A DNA stretch of 64,000 nucleotides from Allolobophora icterica. Its lineage: Eukaryota > Annelida > Clitellata > Crassiclitellata > Lumbricidae. The translations under genes and the position numbers were made by a program. This document shows, piece after piece, positions 34,885 through 46,599 of this stretch. Under the pieces are notes generated by a model. The model was given only the letters and a program-made list of their open reading frames with translations, had not been told where the DNA came from and made no database searches. Each line of letters begins with the position of its first letter. Position 1 is the stretch's first letter. Location: contig OY744616.1 in assembly GCA_963556255.1 (NCBI GenBank), positions 36,618,545 through 36,682,544 on the forward strand, in the 5' to 3' direction.

Positions 34885-36500
34885 AGGTAGGCATCTGTGA
34901 GTTAGTTAAAAGACTCTATAGTAAGTGTCTGTAGGTACAAGCACATATGGTTGAATGTACACAGAGTCTTAGGTAGTGAATAATTAACCAGAGTTGCTCC
35001 ATCAAATACAAATGATCAGGAATTCAAAGCAAAATTCGCTAACCCATTTAAAAAAGAAAATTGTTGAAAATGTAAGTTGGAAAGAAATTAAAAATAATCA
35101 AGCCTGTCATTAAGCATCAGCCAAAATTTCACGATCCTGGGTTTAAGAAGCAAATCATTTCCTTTGCAACATCAGGATATTATCTGAGTCTGACCTAAGA
35201 GAGCTTACATTTATGTTGTTTTCCACATAACATTTCAATCAAAGACATATAAACCAAGTGATATGGTTAGAGGAAGCTCTCTGGCCTCGTCTTTCAGGTC
35301 AGGTTCATCAGTGACTCACACTGACCCAGTTACCTTAATCCAATGACCACTGGCCACACCATGCATGGCTCAGTTACCAAGAGTGGACACCTGACATATG
35401 CACCCAGTTACCATGACTACCATACTGAGTTGGTCAAATGGACGACTGACCCAGTGGCCCATTTGACCAGGCATTTATCCAGGAACACCATAGCAACCCT
35501 GTCAAATGGACAAAGGCTCACCAGGAACTCTTCAATATGACAAAATAGCACTCGAACCATATCACTTCCAAATACAAACTCCAAATGATGAGGTAACAGA
35601 GTTTTTGCCAAATATAAACGAGAAATTATACCCCTTTTAAGTGGAAAGGTATTTTGATGATTCAGCATATAAACAAAAACTTTTAATATTTCACTGAGTT
35701 GCAAAATAGTCTAATCGTTAGAAGACTGTTAAACCACAGGTAGGGACTTCATACCAGAACTGAAATATATTTAACTGACATAAATAATAGTGGTGGCAAA
35801 AACTTGACCTAGGGCGGCAGATTTTGCAAACTATCCATACAAATCTCTAGCAGTTCATAATCATGGTTGTCCATTGATGTTAGATTAAACTTTAATTGTT
35901 CTTCCATCTATAATTCTGACTTATTATATCATGCACCTGACTGAGATGATTTCCACCTAAATCCCAAACTAAATCTCTCTCACAAAATGGTTAAAATTTC
36001 AAGTAGCTATTTGTTAATTTGTCAATATCATGAATTTCATTTGATAATTACAGTTTCATAAATATTACATGTCGCTTGAATAATAAAGAAACCACTGTTT
36101 CAAAGCTTTTGTTTAACCCTAACAATACAACTAATTCAAATTTGACCGAAATTGAGAAGCCCCTGTAAGGTCAGAGGTTTACAATAGGTTGAGGTTAACT
36201 ACACAATAGCAAAGTGCTCCCCACAGAATTGGCTAACAGAGTGATGCCAGGTCACTGGGGTCTCTGAGGATTTAAAAGGGTGTCCACGAGATCAACTTTG
36301 GGTCATCCACCGTTGATGTTAAAAGGCTATTGTTGCAATCAGCTGAGCAGTTGTGATTGACAGGTACAGCCTGATCTATTTCTCGATTTCTAGACAGACA
36401 GCCAAGGCAATTGTGTCCAGGACAAGGCTGCCATAACAACAATTGCAATCTGTCAAAGACGCCGAAAGGCAGGTCAAGTGGAACATGGAAAAAAATAATT
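34885..36500. other. Unassigned sequence
   Basis: AT-rich unique-looking DNA. Loose repetition of CCCAGTTACC and TGACCA words occurs at 35320-35450. No gene or recognisable element found. Confidence 0.5.
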
Positions 36501-36504
36501 ACAC

Positions 36505-36885
36505 TGACAGTCAATATCCATTACAAGCTGACTGCAAAGACTTCTCCCACAAACCAAACCTCTTCTGTCTGTCAGACAGACAGACAGACAGACAGACAGA
36601 CGGACGGACAGACAGACAGACAGACGGACAGGCAGACCTCTTTTATCTGTCTGTGTCTCCCTCTCTCTGTTGGTGTCTCTCTCTATCTTTGTCTATCTGT
36701 GCTTCTGTCTGTCTGTCTGCCTGCCTGTCTGTCTATAAATTATAGCATCCATTATAAGCTGCCTGCAAAAAACTTCTCCCACTCCCACAAACCAAACCTC
36801 TTTTGTTTGTCTGTGTGTGTCTATGTTGGTGTCTCTGTCTCTACTTGTGTCTCTCTCTATGTCTGTGTCTGTCTGTCTGTCTGTC
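36505..36885. repeat. TGTC/GACA microsatellites with a duplicated flank
   Basis: A block with TCCATTACAAGCTGACTGCA and CCCACAAACCAAACCTCTTC (36516-36567) recurs as TCCATTATAAGCTGCCTGCA and CCCACAAACCAAACCTCTTT (36749-36808). A microsatellite follows each copy, switching from GACA to TGTC in the first. Confidence 0.88.
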
Positions 36886-36909
36886 TATCTGTTTAATTGC
36901 AATTAATAC

Positions 36910-37383
36910 ATGCAAATACTAATTAATGCAATGATTCACAACACAACTAAACTTGTTGACTTTTATGAGCCCTGCATACATAGTCAGTCCAATACACATG
37001 GACTCCCTCAGGATCTAGAAGAAAGTTTATCGAATGCAAGTCTTATAATTACTTTGCCTTTTATTTCTTTTTATGATTTACTGCATCTAATCATGAGGCT
37101 TGAAGGTCGGTCATTGCAACTGTATGCTAACGATTTGCATGAGGTCCTGCATGGAATTCATCCTTGGTCTTTTAGGCTGAAGAGAGTTGATGGCATTGCA
37201 ACAAGAAGCATATTAAGCAACATTTGAAGGATTGAAATAACAGTGATGGAAAAAAGACTTGGAATATGAAAAAAAAAACTTAATAAATAAAAGCAGAAAT
37301 AGAAATAATTTGTTTTAATTTGTTTGCATCCATTAGCACAAAATGACAAGAGGCTAACATCAGGAACTCCTAATGATGATAGA
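36910..37383. other. Unassigned sequence with a 105-codon frame
   Basis: A plus-strand frame at 36910-37227 encodes 105 codons without internal repetition, but I recognise no domain, and there is no promoter or splice support. Probably chance. Confidence 0.3.
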
Positions 37384-37560
37384 TGGTACTGGTGGTGGTA
37401 CTGGTGGTGGTACTGGTGGTGGTACTGGTGGTGGTGACTGTGATAATGATGATGATGATGATGACGACGACGACGACGATGACACTGATACTGATGATAA
37501 TGATAATGGATTATGCCAAAGCTGAAGCTGACGATGATGGTGACGACGACGATGATGATC
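37384..37560. repeat. Compound (GGTGGTACT)n and (GAT/GAC)n repeat
   Basis: Four and a half units of GGTGGTACTGGT are followed by runs of GAT and GAC. Both produce low-complexity frames in opposite directions. Confidence 0.93.
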
Positions 37561-37759
37561 AATTATTCAACCATATGAACAAGCTGTATCAAAGTACAAT
37601 AAGCTTACAACTGTATAAATCTCAAAGAACGCTACAAAATAGCACAGCTTACACAGCAGGTACATAAGATAGCTAACAATAAGCAATAAATGTGGTTGGC
37701 AGTCAGGCACCTGAGTGCATCCTTCACGCCAATCAGACACGATGAGTGGTATCTCATGG

Positions 37760-37822
37760 CACAGTGATAGATTGTGCTAATGTGTCAGCCCCATCTCTGG
37801 ACTATGGTTCAAATCCTAGTGT
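37760..37822 (+). mobile_element. Possible tRNA-like SINE relic
   Basis: GGTTCAAATCC, a perfect B box, is preceded by CAGTGATAGATTGTGCTAAT, which could be a decayed head. Layout resembles the relic at 8625-8700. No body or tail is identified. Confidence 0.3.
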
Positions 37823-38021
37823 GTCACATGAAACCAACAACATGCTTTCAAGCCATTAAAGCTTCATGAATGTTGTCACGTGGTTGGATTGCTGTTGTGT
37901 TGTCAAGCAGAAGACTCTTTAAAACTCGATCCCACTCCTCTGAGGACCATGACTGAAAGAGGCACGTAATAAACGAGAGCTGAACCACATTAATATTCAA
38001 GTACCTTAAAAGAATAATCAG

Positions 38022-38323
38022 GCAGAAGGGGTGAGTGATTGTCTAGCGGTTAGCATGCTGGACTCTCCAATCGAGAAGTCATGGGTTCAAATTTTGCCAG
38101 AGCAGAAATTTGTTTTGGTGTTCTGCTCCACTTGTCCCCCTAGCCAACTCAGCTATAGTACACTGACCATACACTGTCAGTGGGAAGATTAGACGGTTAG
38201 TGAGAGGACTGACCATAAGTCTTCATATGCAGAAGCTAAGAAAATGAAGCTGCCAACACTTCATACTCATGGCTGCCTCTCAGGCTAGCTTTAAGGGACT
38301 GCTCCTCATCTTCTTCTTTTGCT
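38022..38323 (+). mobile_element. SINE, tRNA-Asp-derived family, full length with 11-bp target duplication
   Basis: AGAATAATCAG stands at 38011-38021 and again at 38324-38334, directly flanking the element. Inside, GTCTAGCGGTTAGCATGC (A-box region), TGGACTCTCCAATCG and GGGTTCAAATTTTGCC (B-box region) form the tRNA-like head. Then come TTTCTGCTCC-like, CCAACTCAGCTATAGTACAC, CACTGTCAGTGGGAAG, GCAGAAGCTAAGAAAATGAA, AACACTTCATACTCATGGCT, AGCTTTAAGGGACTGCTC and a TTC-rich tail. The intact duplication proves insertion as a unit. Confidence 0.93.
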
Positions 38324-38324
38324 A

Positions 38325-38890
38325 GAATAATCAGAATGTGTCTGGTTAAAGGCCACAGCATCTGTGTTAAAGGCCACAGCATCTGTGTTGTTACCAGGGA
38401 GAGATGAAGCAATGGAGACTAATGATACGGAGACTGAAGTGAATGCAAAGTGCGTTCACAACAGAAAGATTGAACTAATGACATTGGCAAATATCTTAAA
38501 AACATCATTTGATGGTTTCAACTGTAAAAAAGAAACACATAGTCAACTGTACATTGGTGCTGCTGCTGCTGCTGCTGCTGTTATGGGCCATTATCATCAT
38601 TAGCGGTTCTTCGGAGAACAGGAAATTCAGTATATATAAGCAAGCAGAAGAATAAGAAAAGCATCGCCATCCATATCACCACATCATCACTACCATCGTC
38701 TCTAACTACTTCCCCCCACCCTCATCATCAGCAGTGGCATCACCTTCATATCATCACCTTCACTTTACCTGATCATATTCAACATCACCATCAGAGCTAC
38801 ACCTAATAACGCTACCACTACCACCCCTATTGTCACCACCACCACAACTATCATCATCATATCTCTGTTGCTGCATCTGTGAGTTGCTTC
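38325..38890. other. Unassigned sequence
   Basis: Contains a short (TGC)n tract near 38560-38580 and CATCATCAC/ACCACC-rich sequence at 38665-38870. Nothing else is supported. Confidence 0.5.
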
Positions 38891-38904
38891 AAAGCTTGTA
38901 CTTT

Positions 38905-39040
38905 TGAAGAGAGAGACAGAGGCAGAGAGACACAGAGAGAAACAGATAGACACAGACACACAGAGAGACAGAGAGAGAAAAAGACACAAAGACAGAGAGA
39001 GAAACAGAGAGAACGAGACACACAGAGAGACAGAGACGAG
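38905..39040. repeat. (GACAGA)n microsatellite, impure
   Basis: Purine-rich GAGACAGAGA/CACAGAGAGA tract giving Arg-Glu and Ser-Leu frames on opposite strands. Confidence 0.9.
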
Positions 39041-39435
39041 CAACTGATAAACAGTGAAACTTAGGATGAATCCATTCAGCAGATGGGTCAGAAATACAAG
39101 TGAATGCTAAACAAAGTGAATGCCTGCCCTCATAAAAGCCCCTCTCCAGCAACCTGCTCCCCCTCCCGCAGGGAAACGTTGCCATTCAGAGGCATAGCAA
39201 GTGATAATTCTGAAGGGCCTAAATTATTGACGAGGCCCCTTGACCAGCCAGACAAGAACATCAGACACTGCACAGCCACCAACGACCTTTTCAAGGAAGA
39301 ATGATGGAAATAAGAGCCAAAGGTCACAGCTCAATATTAGGTCAAAGGTTAATTATCTGTCACTCAGCTCTTTCATGGCACAAGTAAGGCACCAATTTAG
39401 TGGCTATACCTACATCAAAAAATGAAAGTGATGAT

Positions 39436-39630
<195 letters not shown>

Positions 39631-40091
39631 GCTGTCATCATGATGGTGGTTTATTTAATTATCATAAAATCATTTCACTTCAGTCTCTGCCAAAATGCAA
39701 CGGTCAGAATGCATCAATTGTGTACACAACACTTAAGATAAGCTGAAGTTCGATCAATCAATATTTGTTTGATTCAACGAATCCAGTTGACAAGAACGCA
39801 ACAGATCACAGAAGCACAATAATATTAGAATGGCCTAAAATGGGAGAACAGAGGGATGTATTAATTAAGGTGTGAAGATGACTTCTGTACAGCCGTTAAC
39901 ATAAAGTCCGAGACATCAGTCGATAGTTGCCTCAAGTACACTCGCAATGGAAAATCATAATGCATTGCAGAAGAAGCCAGGTCAAAATGTGGTAGATTAT
40001 GGAAATCCGAAGCAGAGATGAGACTGTTACTGCTAAGACAAATTCTGTAACATGTACTTAAATAATGCAGTAATGTGAAAGAAGAAAACCT

Positions 40092-40462
<371 letters not shown>

Positions 40463-40644
40463 TTCAACAGGGACCGAATTGGATGGCCATGTGGAAAGAA
40501 CGCCTGCAGACTGGAAATGACAAAGACTGCATCAAAGACCTGAAGGACTGAGAAGCAAATTCAAACCAGGACTACAATGAAAAATGAAGAAACAATATAC
40601 AGAAAGACTCAACAAGACTATAGGAATAAGCACAGGACCTGGAA

Positions 40645-41675
40645 TCGTTCAAAAGCACCCAACAGGACAAAGCAACAGACCAAAGACCCAACAGGACAAA
40701 GCAGAAGACCCAAAAGAACAAAGCAACAAACCCAAAGACCCAACAGGACAAAGCAACAGACCCAACAGGACAAAGCAACAGACCTAAAGACCCAAAAGGA
40801 CAAAGCAACAGATCCAACAGGACAAAGCAACAGACCTAAAGACCCAAAAGGACAAAGCAACAAACCCAAAGCCCAACAGAACAAAGCAACAGACCCAACA
40901 AGACAAAGCAACAGACCTAAAGACCCAAAAGGACAAATCAACAAACCCAAAGCCCCAACAGGACAAAGCAACAGACCCAACAGGACAAAGCAACAGACCT
41001 AAAGACCCAAAAGGACAAAGCAACAAACCCAAAGACCCAACAGGACAAAGCAACAGACCCAACAGGACAAAGCAACAGACCTAAAGACCCAAAAGGACAA
41101 AGCAACAGACCCAACAGGACAAAGCAGCAAACCCAAAGACCCAACAGGACAAAGCAACAGACCCAACAGGACAAAGCAACAAACCCAAAGCCCCAACAGG
41201 ACAAAGCAACAGACCCAACAGGACAAAGCAACAGACCTAAAGACCCAAAAGGACAAAGCAACAAACCCAAAGACCCAAGAGGACAAAGCAACAGACCAAA
41301 CAGGACAAAGCAACAAACCCAAAGACCCAACAGGACAAAGCAACAGACCCAACAGGACAAAGCAGCAAACCCAAAGACCCAACAGGACAAAGCAACAAAC
41401 CCAAAGACCCAACAGGACAAAGCAACAGACCCAACAGGACAAAGCAGCAAACCCAAAGACCCAACAGGACAAAGCAACAGACCCAACAGGACAAAGCAAC
41501 AAACCCAAAGACCCAACAGGACAAAGCAACACACCCAAAGACCCAACAGGACAAAGCAACACACCCAAAGACCCAACAGGACAAAGGAACACACCCAAAG
41601 ACCCAACAGGACAAAGCAACACACCCAAAGACCCAACAGGACAAAGCAACACACCCAAAGACCCAACAGGACACA
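40645..41675. repeat. 1-kb minisatellite with alternating 22- and 30-bp units
   Basis: Units of CCCAACAGGACAAAGCAACA plus GA (22 bp) alternate with 30-bp units that carry an extra CCCAAAGA or CCTAAAGA segment. Variants include CCCAAAAGGAC (to about 41270) and, at the right end, five nearly identical CACACCCAAAGA-type 30-mers. All three minus-strand frames stay open because the units contain no stop, giving frames up to 261 codons rich in Cys-Phe-Val-Leu-Leu-Gly. These frames start and stop at the array edges and are not genes. Confidence 0.96.
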
Positions 41676-41679
41676 TCCA

Positions 41680-42150
41680 AACTGTTGTCCCTCTGATTGA
41701 TCGCAAAACAATAGGTCATTCATTCTCGTTCATCAGGATTTTTAGACTGTCTCCTTGTTACTTTCACTCTGCCTCTTCTTATCTGTGTGTCTTACTCATT
41801 GCCTGTCTCCTTCTTCCTTTCAATGTCATGCCATGCATTTCTTCCAGTGTCTCTTCCTGTCTGCTTCCATGTGTTTCTATCTTTCTGCTCCTCTCCCCTT
41901 TCCCTTCCTTACCTCCTCCAGTCGCAGCCATCTAAGGGCTTGAGTTAGGGCGCTTTTATAATCCTATTCTATTCCTCTCTCCCCACCAGATCAAAAGCCT
42001 CCCGTATCACTATGGCAACTGTTGGCATGGCGACCGTCGGCAATGATAGTGCCGTCTAAAAACAATAAATGCAAAATCCTCTTAAGTAAGTTATGACCGA
42101 AAGCCTTTACACCAGCAGTTGCTCTACAAAACGGTTGGCAGCCGATGGCA
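41680..42150. other. Unassigned sequence
   Basis: Pyrimidine-rich stretch (CTTCTTATCTGTGTG, CTCCTCCAGTCGC) followed by a short CpG-bearing segment with ATGGCGACCGTCGG near 42026. No gene recognised. Confidence 0.45.
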
Positions 42151-42153
42151 CTG

Positions 42154-42212
42154 CTCCTCCCTCCCTCCCTCCCTCCCTCCCTCCCTCCCTCCCTCCCTCC
42201 CTCCCCCCCTCC
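42154..42212. repeat. (CTCC)n microsatellite
   Basis: About 13 CCTC units ending in CCCCCCTCC. Confidence 0.95.
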
Positions 42213-42477
42213 ATTCAGCCTAATCAAATCAAATCACTTCTGCAGCAGCAGTCGATCCATGGCGCCAATGTCACCGGACACTATAGCAGATGACTGATCG
42301 AAGGAGGACGCAGGAGAACGAGGCCAAACTGAAAGATCAGCCAGATAAGGTCAAGAAGAAGAGTATGGCAGAGAGACAGCAATACACACAGACTCCCTTC
42401 ATAATCACTAGTAACAAACAGCAAGACATACAATCAGATATAAAAATACACAATACATATACACATACATATACACA

Positions 42478-42655
42478 TCATGCATAGATATACATACATA
42501 TATATACATACATACACACATACATACATGCATAACACATATATGCATACATACAAACACACATACATGCATACCTACACACACACAGCATGAACAGTAA
42601 CACTCAGACTGTCTTGAAATTTATATAGCACCATTAGAAACAGAAACTCTTATGT
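42478..42655. repeat. Segmental duplication, copy A
   Basis: Shares ACATACATGCATAACACATA, ACAAACACACATACATGCAT, AGCATGAACAGTAACACTCA, GACTGTCTTGAAATTTATAT and AGCACCA with 43265-43440 in the same order and orientation, differing at a few bases. The copies lie about 790 bp apart. The non-microsatellite part includes an AATTTATATAGCACC word resembling the reversed 3' end of a CR1-like LINE. Confidence 0.9.
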
Positions 42656-43129
42656 CAGACATACGAACATACAAGACAGATTATCATACATATAAGACAG
42701 AGAGTCAGACATACGTACAGAGACAGACAGCCAGACAACAGTCATACATACACAAACACAAGCAGAACAGATGGACAGAGAATGCAAGAACTGGTCAGTG
42801 AAAACCATTGGCCAACAAAGATGCCCAGATCTTGAGACATTCGTTCACAGAGTATTTACAGAAACCCTTCAGAAAGAGAGACGACTTCATCCGTTATGGA
42901 CATTGCAGCCCATGAAAAGACTCTGAAACCACTCAACATTTAAAAATGTAATAATTTCTTAATCCTTCAAAGCTTAGCATACATACATACATATACATAC
43001 ATATGAAGCATAATCCTGTATAACAGCACCCTTCAATTTTCTCTAGTAAGACCAGCACCTTCAAGAGGTTCTGAAAAGGAGCTACAAAAATTAAGATCTC
43101 GATACATATATACATGCATACAGATCTCG

Positions 43130-43216
43130 ATACATATACATGCATGCACCAATAAATACATACATACATACATGCATACATACATACATACATACATACA
43201 TACATACATACATACA

Positions 43217-43248
<32 letters not shown>

Positions 43249-43264
43249 CATACATATACACATA
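43130..43264. repeat. (CATA)n microsatellite
   Basis: About 25 CATA units with CATG variants, leading directly into the second copy of the segmental duplication. Confidence 0.95.
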
Positions 43265-43440
43265 CATGCATAGATATACATACATATATATATATACATA
43301 CACACATACATACATGCATAACACATATATGTATACATACAAACACACATACATGCATACCTACACACACATAGCATGAACAGTAACACTCAGACTGTCT
43401 TGAAATTTATATAGCACCACTAGTAACAGAAACTTTTATG
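43265..43440. repeat. Segmental duplication, copy B
   Basis: Second copy of the 42478-42655 segment, including AGCATGAACAGTAACACTCA and AAATTTATATAGCACCACTA. Confidence 0.9.
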
Positions 43441-43444
43441 TTTC

Positions 43445-43899
43445 CTAAATAAAACAGCCTGACTGAACGCACAGAGAATTGACCTGAGAGGAAGGACTTC
43501 GAGCAGAACTACACAGAAAACAAGCGCATAAGAAGAACTTATAAGATATTTATCATCTGGAGCAGTTTGTCCTTTTCCTCATCTTCATCTGCATTGCCAG
43601 ACGGGCAACGGAATCGAGTTGGATGCCTGTTCATTGGATCGGAGAAATGAGGTTAAGAATGTCCGCAGGTTATCAGAACAAGTCCCTTACTGGCCATAGA
43701 GGGTCGTCCTAATTACCTGGAGACGTGTACTAGTCAAAGGCAGTTGGCGGCTGACCAAACAACGCAAGAAGACGACAATCCCAGGGAAGGAGGCACTGCA
43801 GGAGGCGTTGCCTGCCTGCGCGGCTGGCCGGTCGGCTGGCCGGCCGGCCGGGCCGTCGGTCGATCGGTCGGCAAGTATTAAGTGCATGTTACAATAGAA
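43445..43899. other. Unassigned sequence with a GGCCGG-rich patch
   Basis: At 43813-43872 there is a short CpG-rich run of GGCTGGCCGGTCGG-like units. Otherwise unique-looking. Confidence 0.5.
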
Positions 43900-44480
43900 G
43901 GAGGATTTAATCAAGTCTACTACGAATCTGTCCGGAGGGAGAAATTCAATTTGAAGAGAAAAGAGGGCGAATGGCAGAGGCCAAGCCAACGGAAAATAAA
44001 TCATTTGCCATCAACGACGACCAACACAGAGACTAAAGAAGAAGAAGAAGAAGAAGAAGAAGAAGAAGAAGAAGAAGAAGAAGAAGAAGAAGAAGAAGAA
44101 GAAGAAGAGGAGGAGGAGGAGGAGGAGGAGGAGGAGGAGGAGGAGGAGGAGGAGGAGGAGGAGGAGGAGGAGGAAGGAGGAGGAGGAGGAGGAGGAGGAG
44201 GAGAAGAAGAAGAAGAAGAAGAAGAAGAAGAAGAAGAAGAAGAAGAAGAGCAAAGACCAGGACCGAGGCAAGGAACAGACCATACCACAAGGAAGAAGAA
44301 AGACCAACGGAGAATAGGACCACCATGAAGATGACAAGGAAAGGAACAGGACCGGGTAAGAGACCAAGAAGAAGACCATAAGAACAGGACCAGAAGGAAA
44401 CGCTGGAGGAGGAAAGGAACAGGACCAGAGGAAAGACCAGAAGAATACGACAAGGAAGAAGGGAAGAAGCAGGAGGGATA
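43900..44480. repeat. Purine-strand tract: (GAA)n, (GAG)n, then AGGACCAGA-rich
   Basis: Pure (GAA)n from 44035, (GAG/GGA)n from 44107, back to (GAA)n to 44250, then a 230-bp purine-biased stretch with recurring GGAACAGGACC and AAGACCA words. It gives poly-Glu, poly-Ser, poly-Leu and poly-Phe frames. Long purine mirror tracts like this can form triplex DNA. Confidence 0.95.
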
Positions 44481-44503
44481 GAAATGCAGCACAACACAAG
44501 AAC

Positions 44504-44504
<1 letters not shown>

Positions 44505-44540
<36 letters not shown>

Positions 44541-44725
44541 AACACTTATACACATACACAAATACATATAGAGAGACAGAAAGAGAGGCAGAGACAGACA
44601 GAGACAGACAGAGACAGAGACAGACAGATAGATATCTACATAGATAGACAGACAGAGACAGACAGAGACGGACACAGAGAGACATATAGAGAGACAGAGA
44701 CAGACACAGACATACAGATAGATGA
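44505..44725. repeat. (GACA)n / (GACAGA)n microsatellite
   Basis: Seven GACA units, an ACACATACA bridge, then impure GAGACAGACAGA and GATAGATAT-type repeats. Confidence 0.93.
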
Positions 44726-44729
44726 AAAG

Positions 44730-45533
44730 ACAGGACATGACACAGTAAGCCAAGATACCCAAACAAAGAACTGCTCAAACAAACATCTGACCAGAAGGAG
44801 GAAGACTCCCTTCACAATTTCCCCAGGAAGCAACGGAGGAAGCAACCGTCAGCCGCCATGAAAGGTCACATCTTCCACACACACAAACACACACAATGAA
44901 GACAGACCCTCTCCCCTCCCCCAAACACACCAAACTGGAGCAAATGTTTGCCCAAGAAAGAAATTTAAACAGAAAAACGAATTCAGTGGACTATCACTCA
45001 GTAGTTCATTTTCCAGATCCTCCCAGGAAGCCAACTCCATGAGACTGTGCCTCCCAAGAGGGCACACTAAACCACACCCCTTCCACCCTTTCATTCTAAG
45101 TACCCGGTGTTTACTCCTACAGATCCCCATCCTGGGAAACTCTACCCTTAACTACATCCACTTTCACCGAATTAACAACAGAATCAGCAACATAGTTGAA
45201 ACTTGTTGGTGAGTGGTTCAGTCGAAAGTGGGCTAAATACACAAAACAGCCCTACCATAACTCAAGTTCAATTTAAATTTTAAAAAACAGCGTTGGCATT
45301 TAAACAAAATTAAATAACTATCTAGAGAGCAAAGTACAGTTTTCAAAGACTTTCCCTTAAGTCTAAACGCAGAACTGGGTCACATGAAAAAAGTCAGCCC
45401 TCTACCACATGATCTGTTAAGAGCTGACAAACTCAAAACAACTAGCAAGATTTAGACACTGATTTAACTTGAAGCGAGCACTGATAGATGCCTTGCACAC
45501 TAATTATTATATGAAGATTTATGAAAAGCAAGT
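44730..45533. other. Unassigned sequence
   Basis: Unique-looking DNA with no gene or element that I can support. Confidence 0.5.
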
Positions 45534-45543
45534 TATATAACTA

Positions 45544-45792
45544 GGGGATGCTCGATAGTGTAGTGGTTAGCACTGGACTGTCAATCGAGAGGTCGGGCGT
45601 TCAAATCCTGGTTCGAGATTTCTGTTCCATCTGTACCCCCTAGATAACTCAGCTATAATTAGTACACTGTCAGTGGGAAGATGAGACGGCGAGGGAGAGG
45701 ACTTCAGATGCTGAGGCTAAGAAAATGAAGTCACTAACACTTCATACCCATGGCTGCCTCAGGGCCAGCTTTAGGGACTGCTCTTCTTCTTC
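45544..45792 (+). mobile_element. SINE, tRNA-Asp-derived family, full length with 10-bp target duplication
   Basis: TATATAACTA lies immediately outside both ends (45534-45543 and 45793-45802). The head reads GATAGTGTAGTGGTTAGCAC with a perfect A box (TAGTGTAGTGG), GGACTGTCAATCGAG with GTC where tRNA-Asp has its anticodon, and CGTTCAAATCC (near-perfect B box). The body carries AACTCAGCTATAATTAGTAC, CACTGTCAGTGGGAAGATGA, GAGGCTAAGAAAATGAAGTC and AACACTTCATACCCATGGCT, and ends GGGACTGCTC plus a TTC tail. It contains a small internal deletion relative to the 56.3-kb copy. Confidence 0.95.
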
Positions 45793-45802
45793 TATATAAC
45801 TA

Positions 45803-46184
45803 AATGCGATATCTAGTAGGAGCTTGGTTTAGTCAGATGACATGAATAGGTTAAGTCTGTAACACTTTAGCGACAAGTTGCATTGGTTTCCCAGTCATTT
45901 TTAGTACAAGCTCATTGTTAAAGCGTTAATTTCTTCCTGAAGCTTAATGTAACGGCACTGTAGAAGTAATGACATTGGATAAGATTAGATTTGCTGATCA
46001 CCTTATAACATGGAGTGTGTGGTGTGATCCTCCCTGTGACCACAGCTGTATTAGAACCCAGAGTAATTTCCCTGCACAGTTTCTCCTTATCACCAGCAAT
46101 GGATGCAGAGTGGATTTATTACTACACTTAACAAAGTCAAAGACCCAACTGCTTCGGTGCTATCCATCGTCAACGGTCAGACAC
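45803..46184. other. Unassigned sequence
   Basis: A plus-strand frame of 97 codons from 45969 runs into the LINE tail below; no domain is recognised. Confidence 0.4.
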
Positions 46185-46240
46185 ATACAAATACATTTAC
46201 AATCAATCAAACAGAATTTATATAGCGCCCCTTCAATGTT
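46185..46240 (-). mobile_element. CR1/L2-like LINE 3'-tail remnant (reverse)
   Basis: The reverse strand reads GAAGGGGCGCTATATAAATT followed by CTGTTTGATTGATTG. The intact LINE at 61-63 kb ends GAAGAGGCGCTATATAAATT before its GATA tail. The shared terminus plus a short tandem tail marks this as a tiny 3' fragment. Confidence 0.65.
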
Positions 46241-46384
46241 TCTACAAGCTACAAATAAATAAAATATTGAGACCTGCAAAGCTTTCTGTGGCTCAATAAA
46301 TCAACGAACAGAATCAATCCAAATACAATTCTTCTCACATGCTTCCATTTAAGTATAAATAGTTCACAGGTGGCATCTGTTTAA

Positions 46385-46590
46385 GGAAGCAAGCTGTGTC
46401 ACAGCAAAGATGATTAGCGTCGCCCACTCCGCCAGCATTTCCATGGCATCAGACGGAACCCATATGAGCTCAATGCGGGTTTCATACAGAAATATGGATC
46501 CTATATGGGTTCCATATGGGCATGGTAACGGGGCTCCTCCTTCATTCAGGCTTGAGACTGGCATCACCCCAAAACGGCCGTGGCGGAGTT
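46385..46590. repeat. Dispersed repeat shared with 12715-12830
   Basis: Contains GCAAAGATGATTAGCGTCGCC-like and GGCTTGAGACTGGCATCACC words in the same order as at 12.7 kb, plus a central stretch with repeated ATATGGATCC, TATATGGGTTCCATATGGGC and CCCATATGAGC palindrome-like words that the 12.7-kb copy lacks. Confidence 0.7.
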
Positions 46591-46599
46591 AGTAAATAG

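Noticed and set aside
40938..41723. Open frames of 160-261 codons on the minus strand, Cys/Leu/Phe-rich like a membrane protein
   Set aside because: They coincide with the 22/30-bp minisatellite, occur in all three frames at once, and end at the array borders.
43882..44778. Poly-Glu (plus) and poly-Ser/Leu/Phe (minus) frames up to 255 codons
   Set aside because: Generated by GAA/GAG/GACA microsatellites; no non-repetitive domain.
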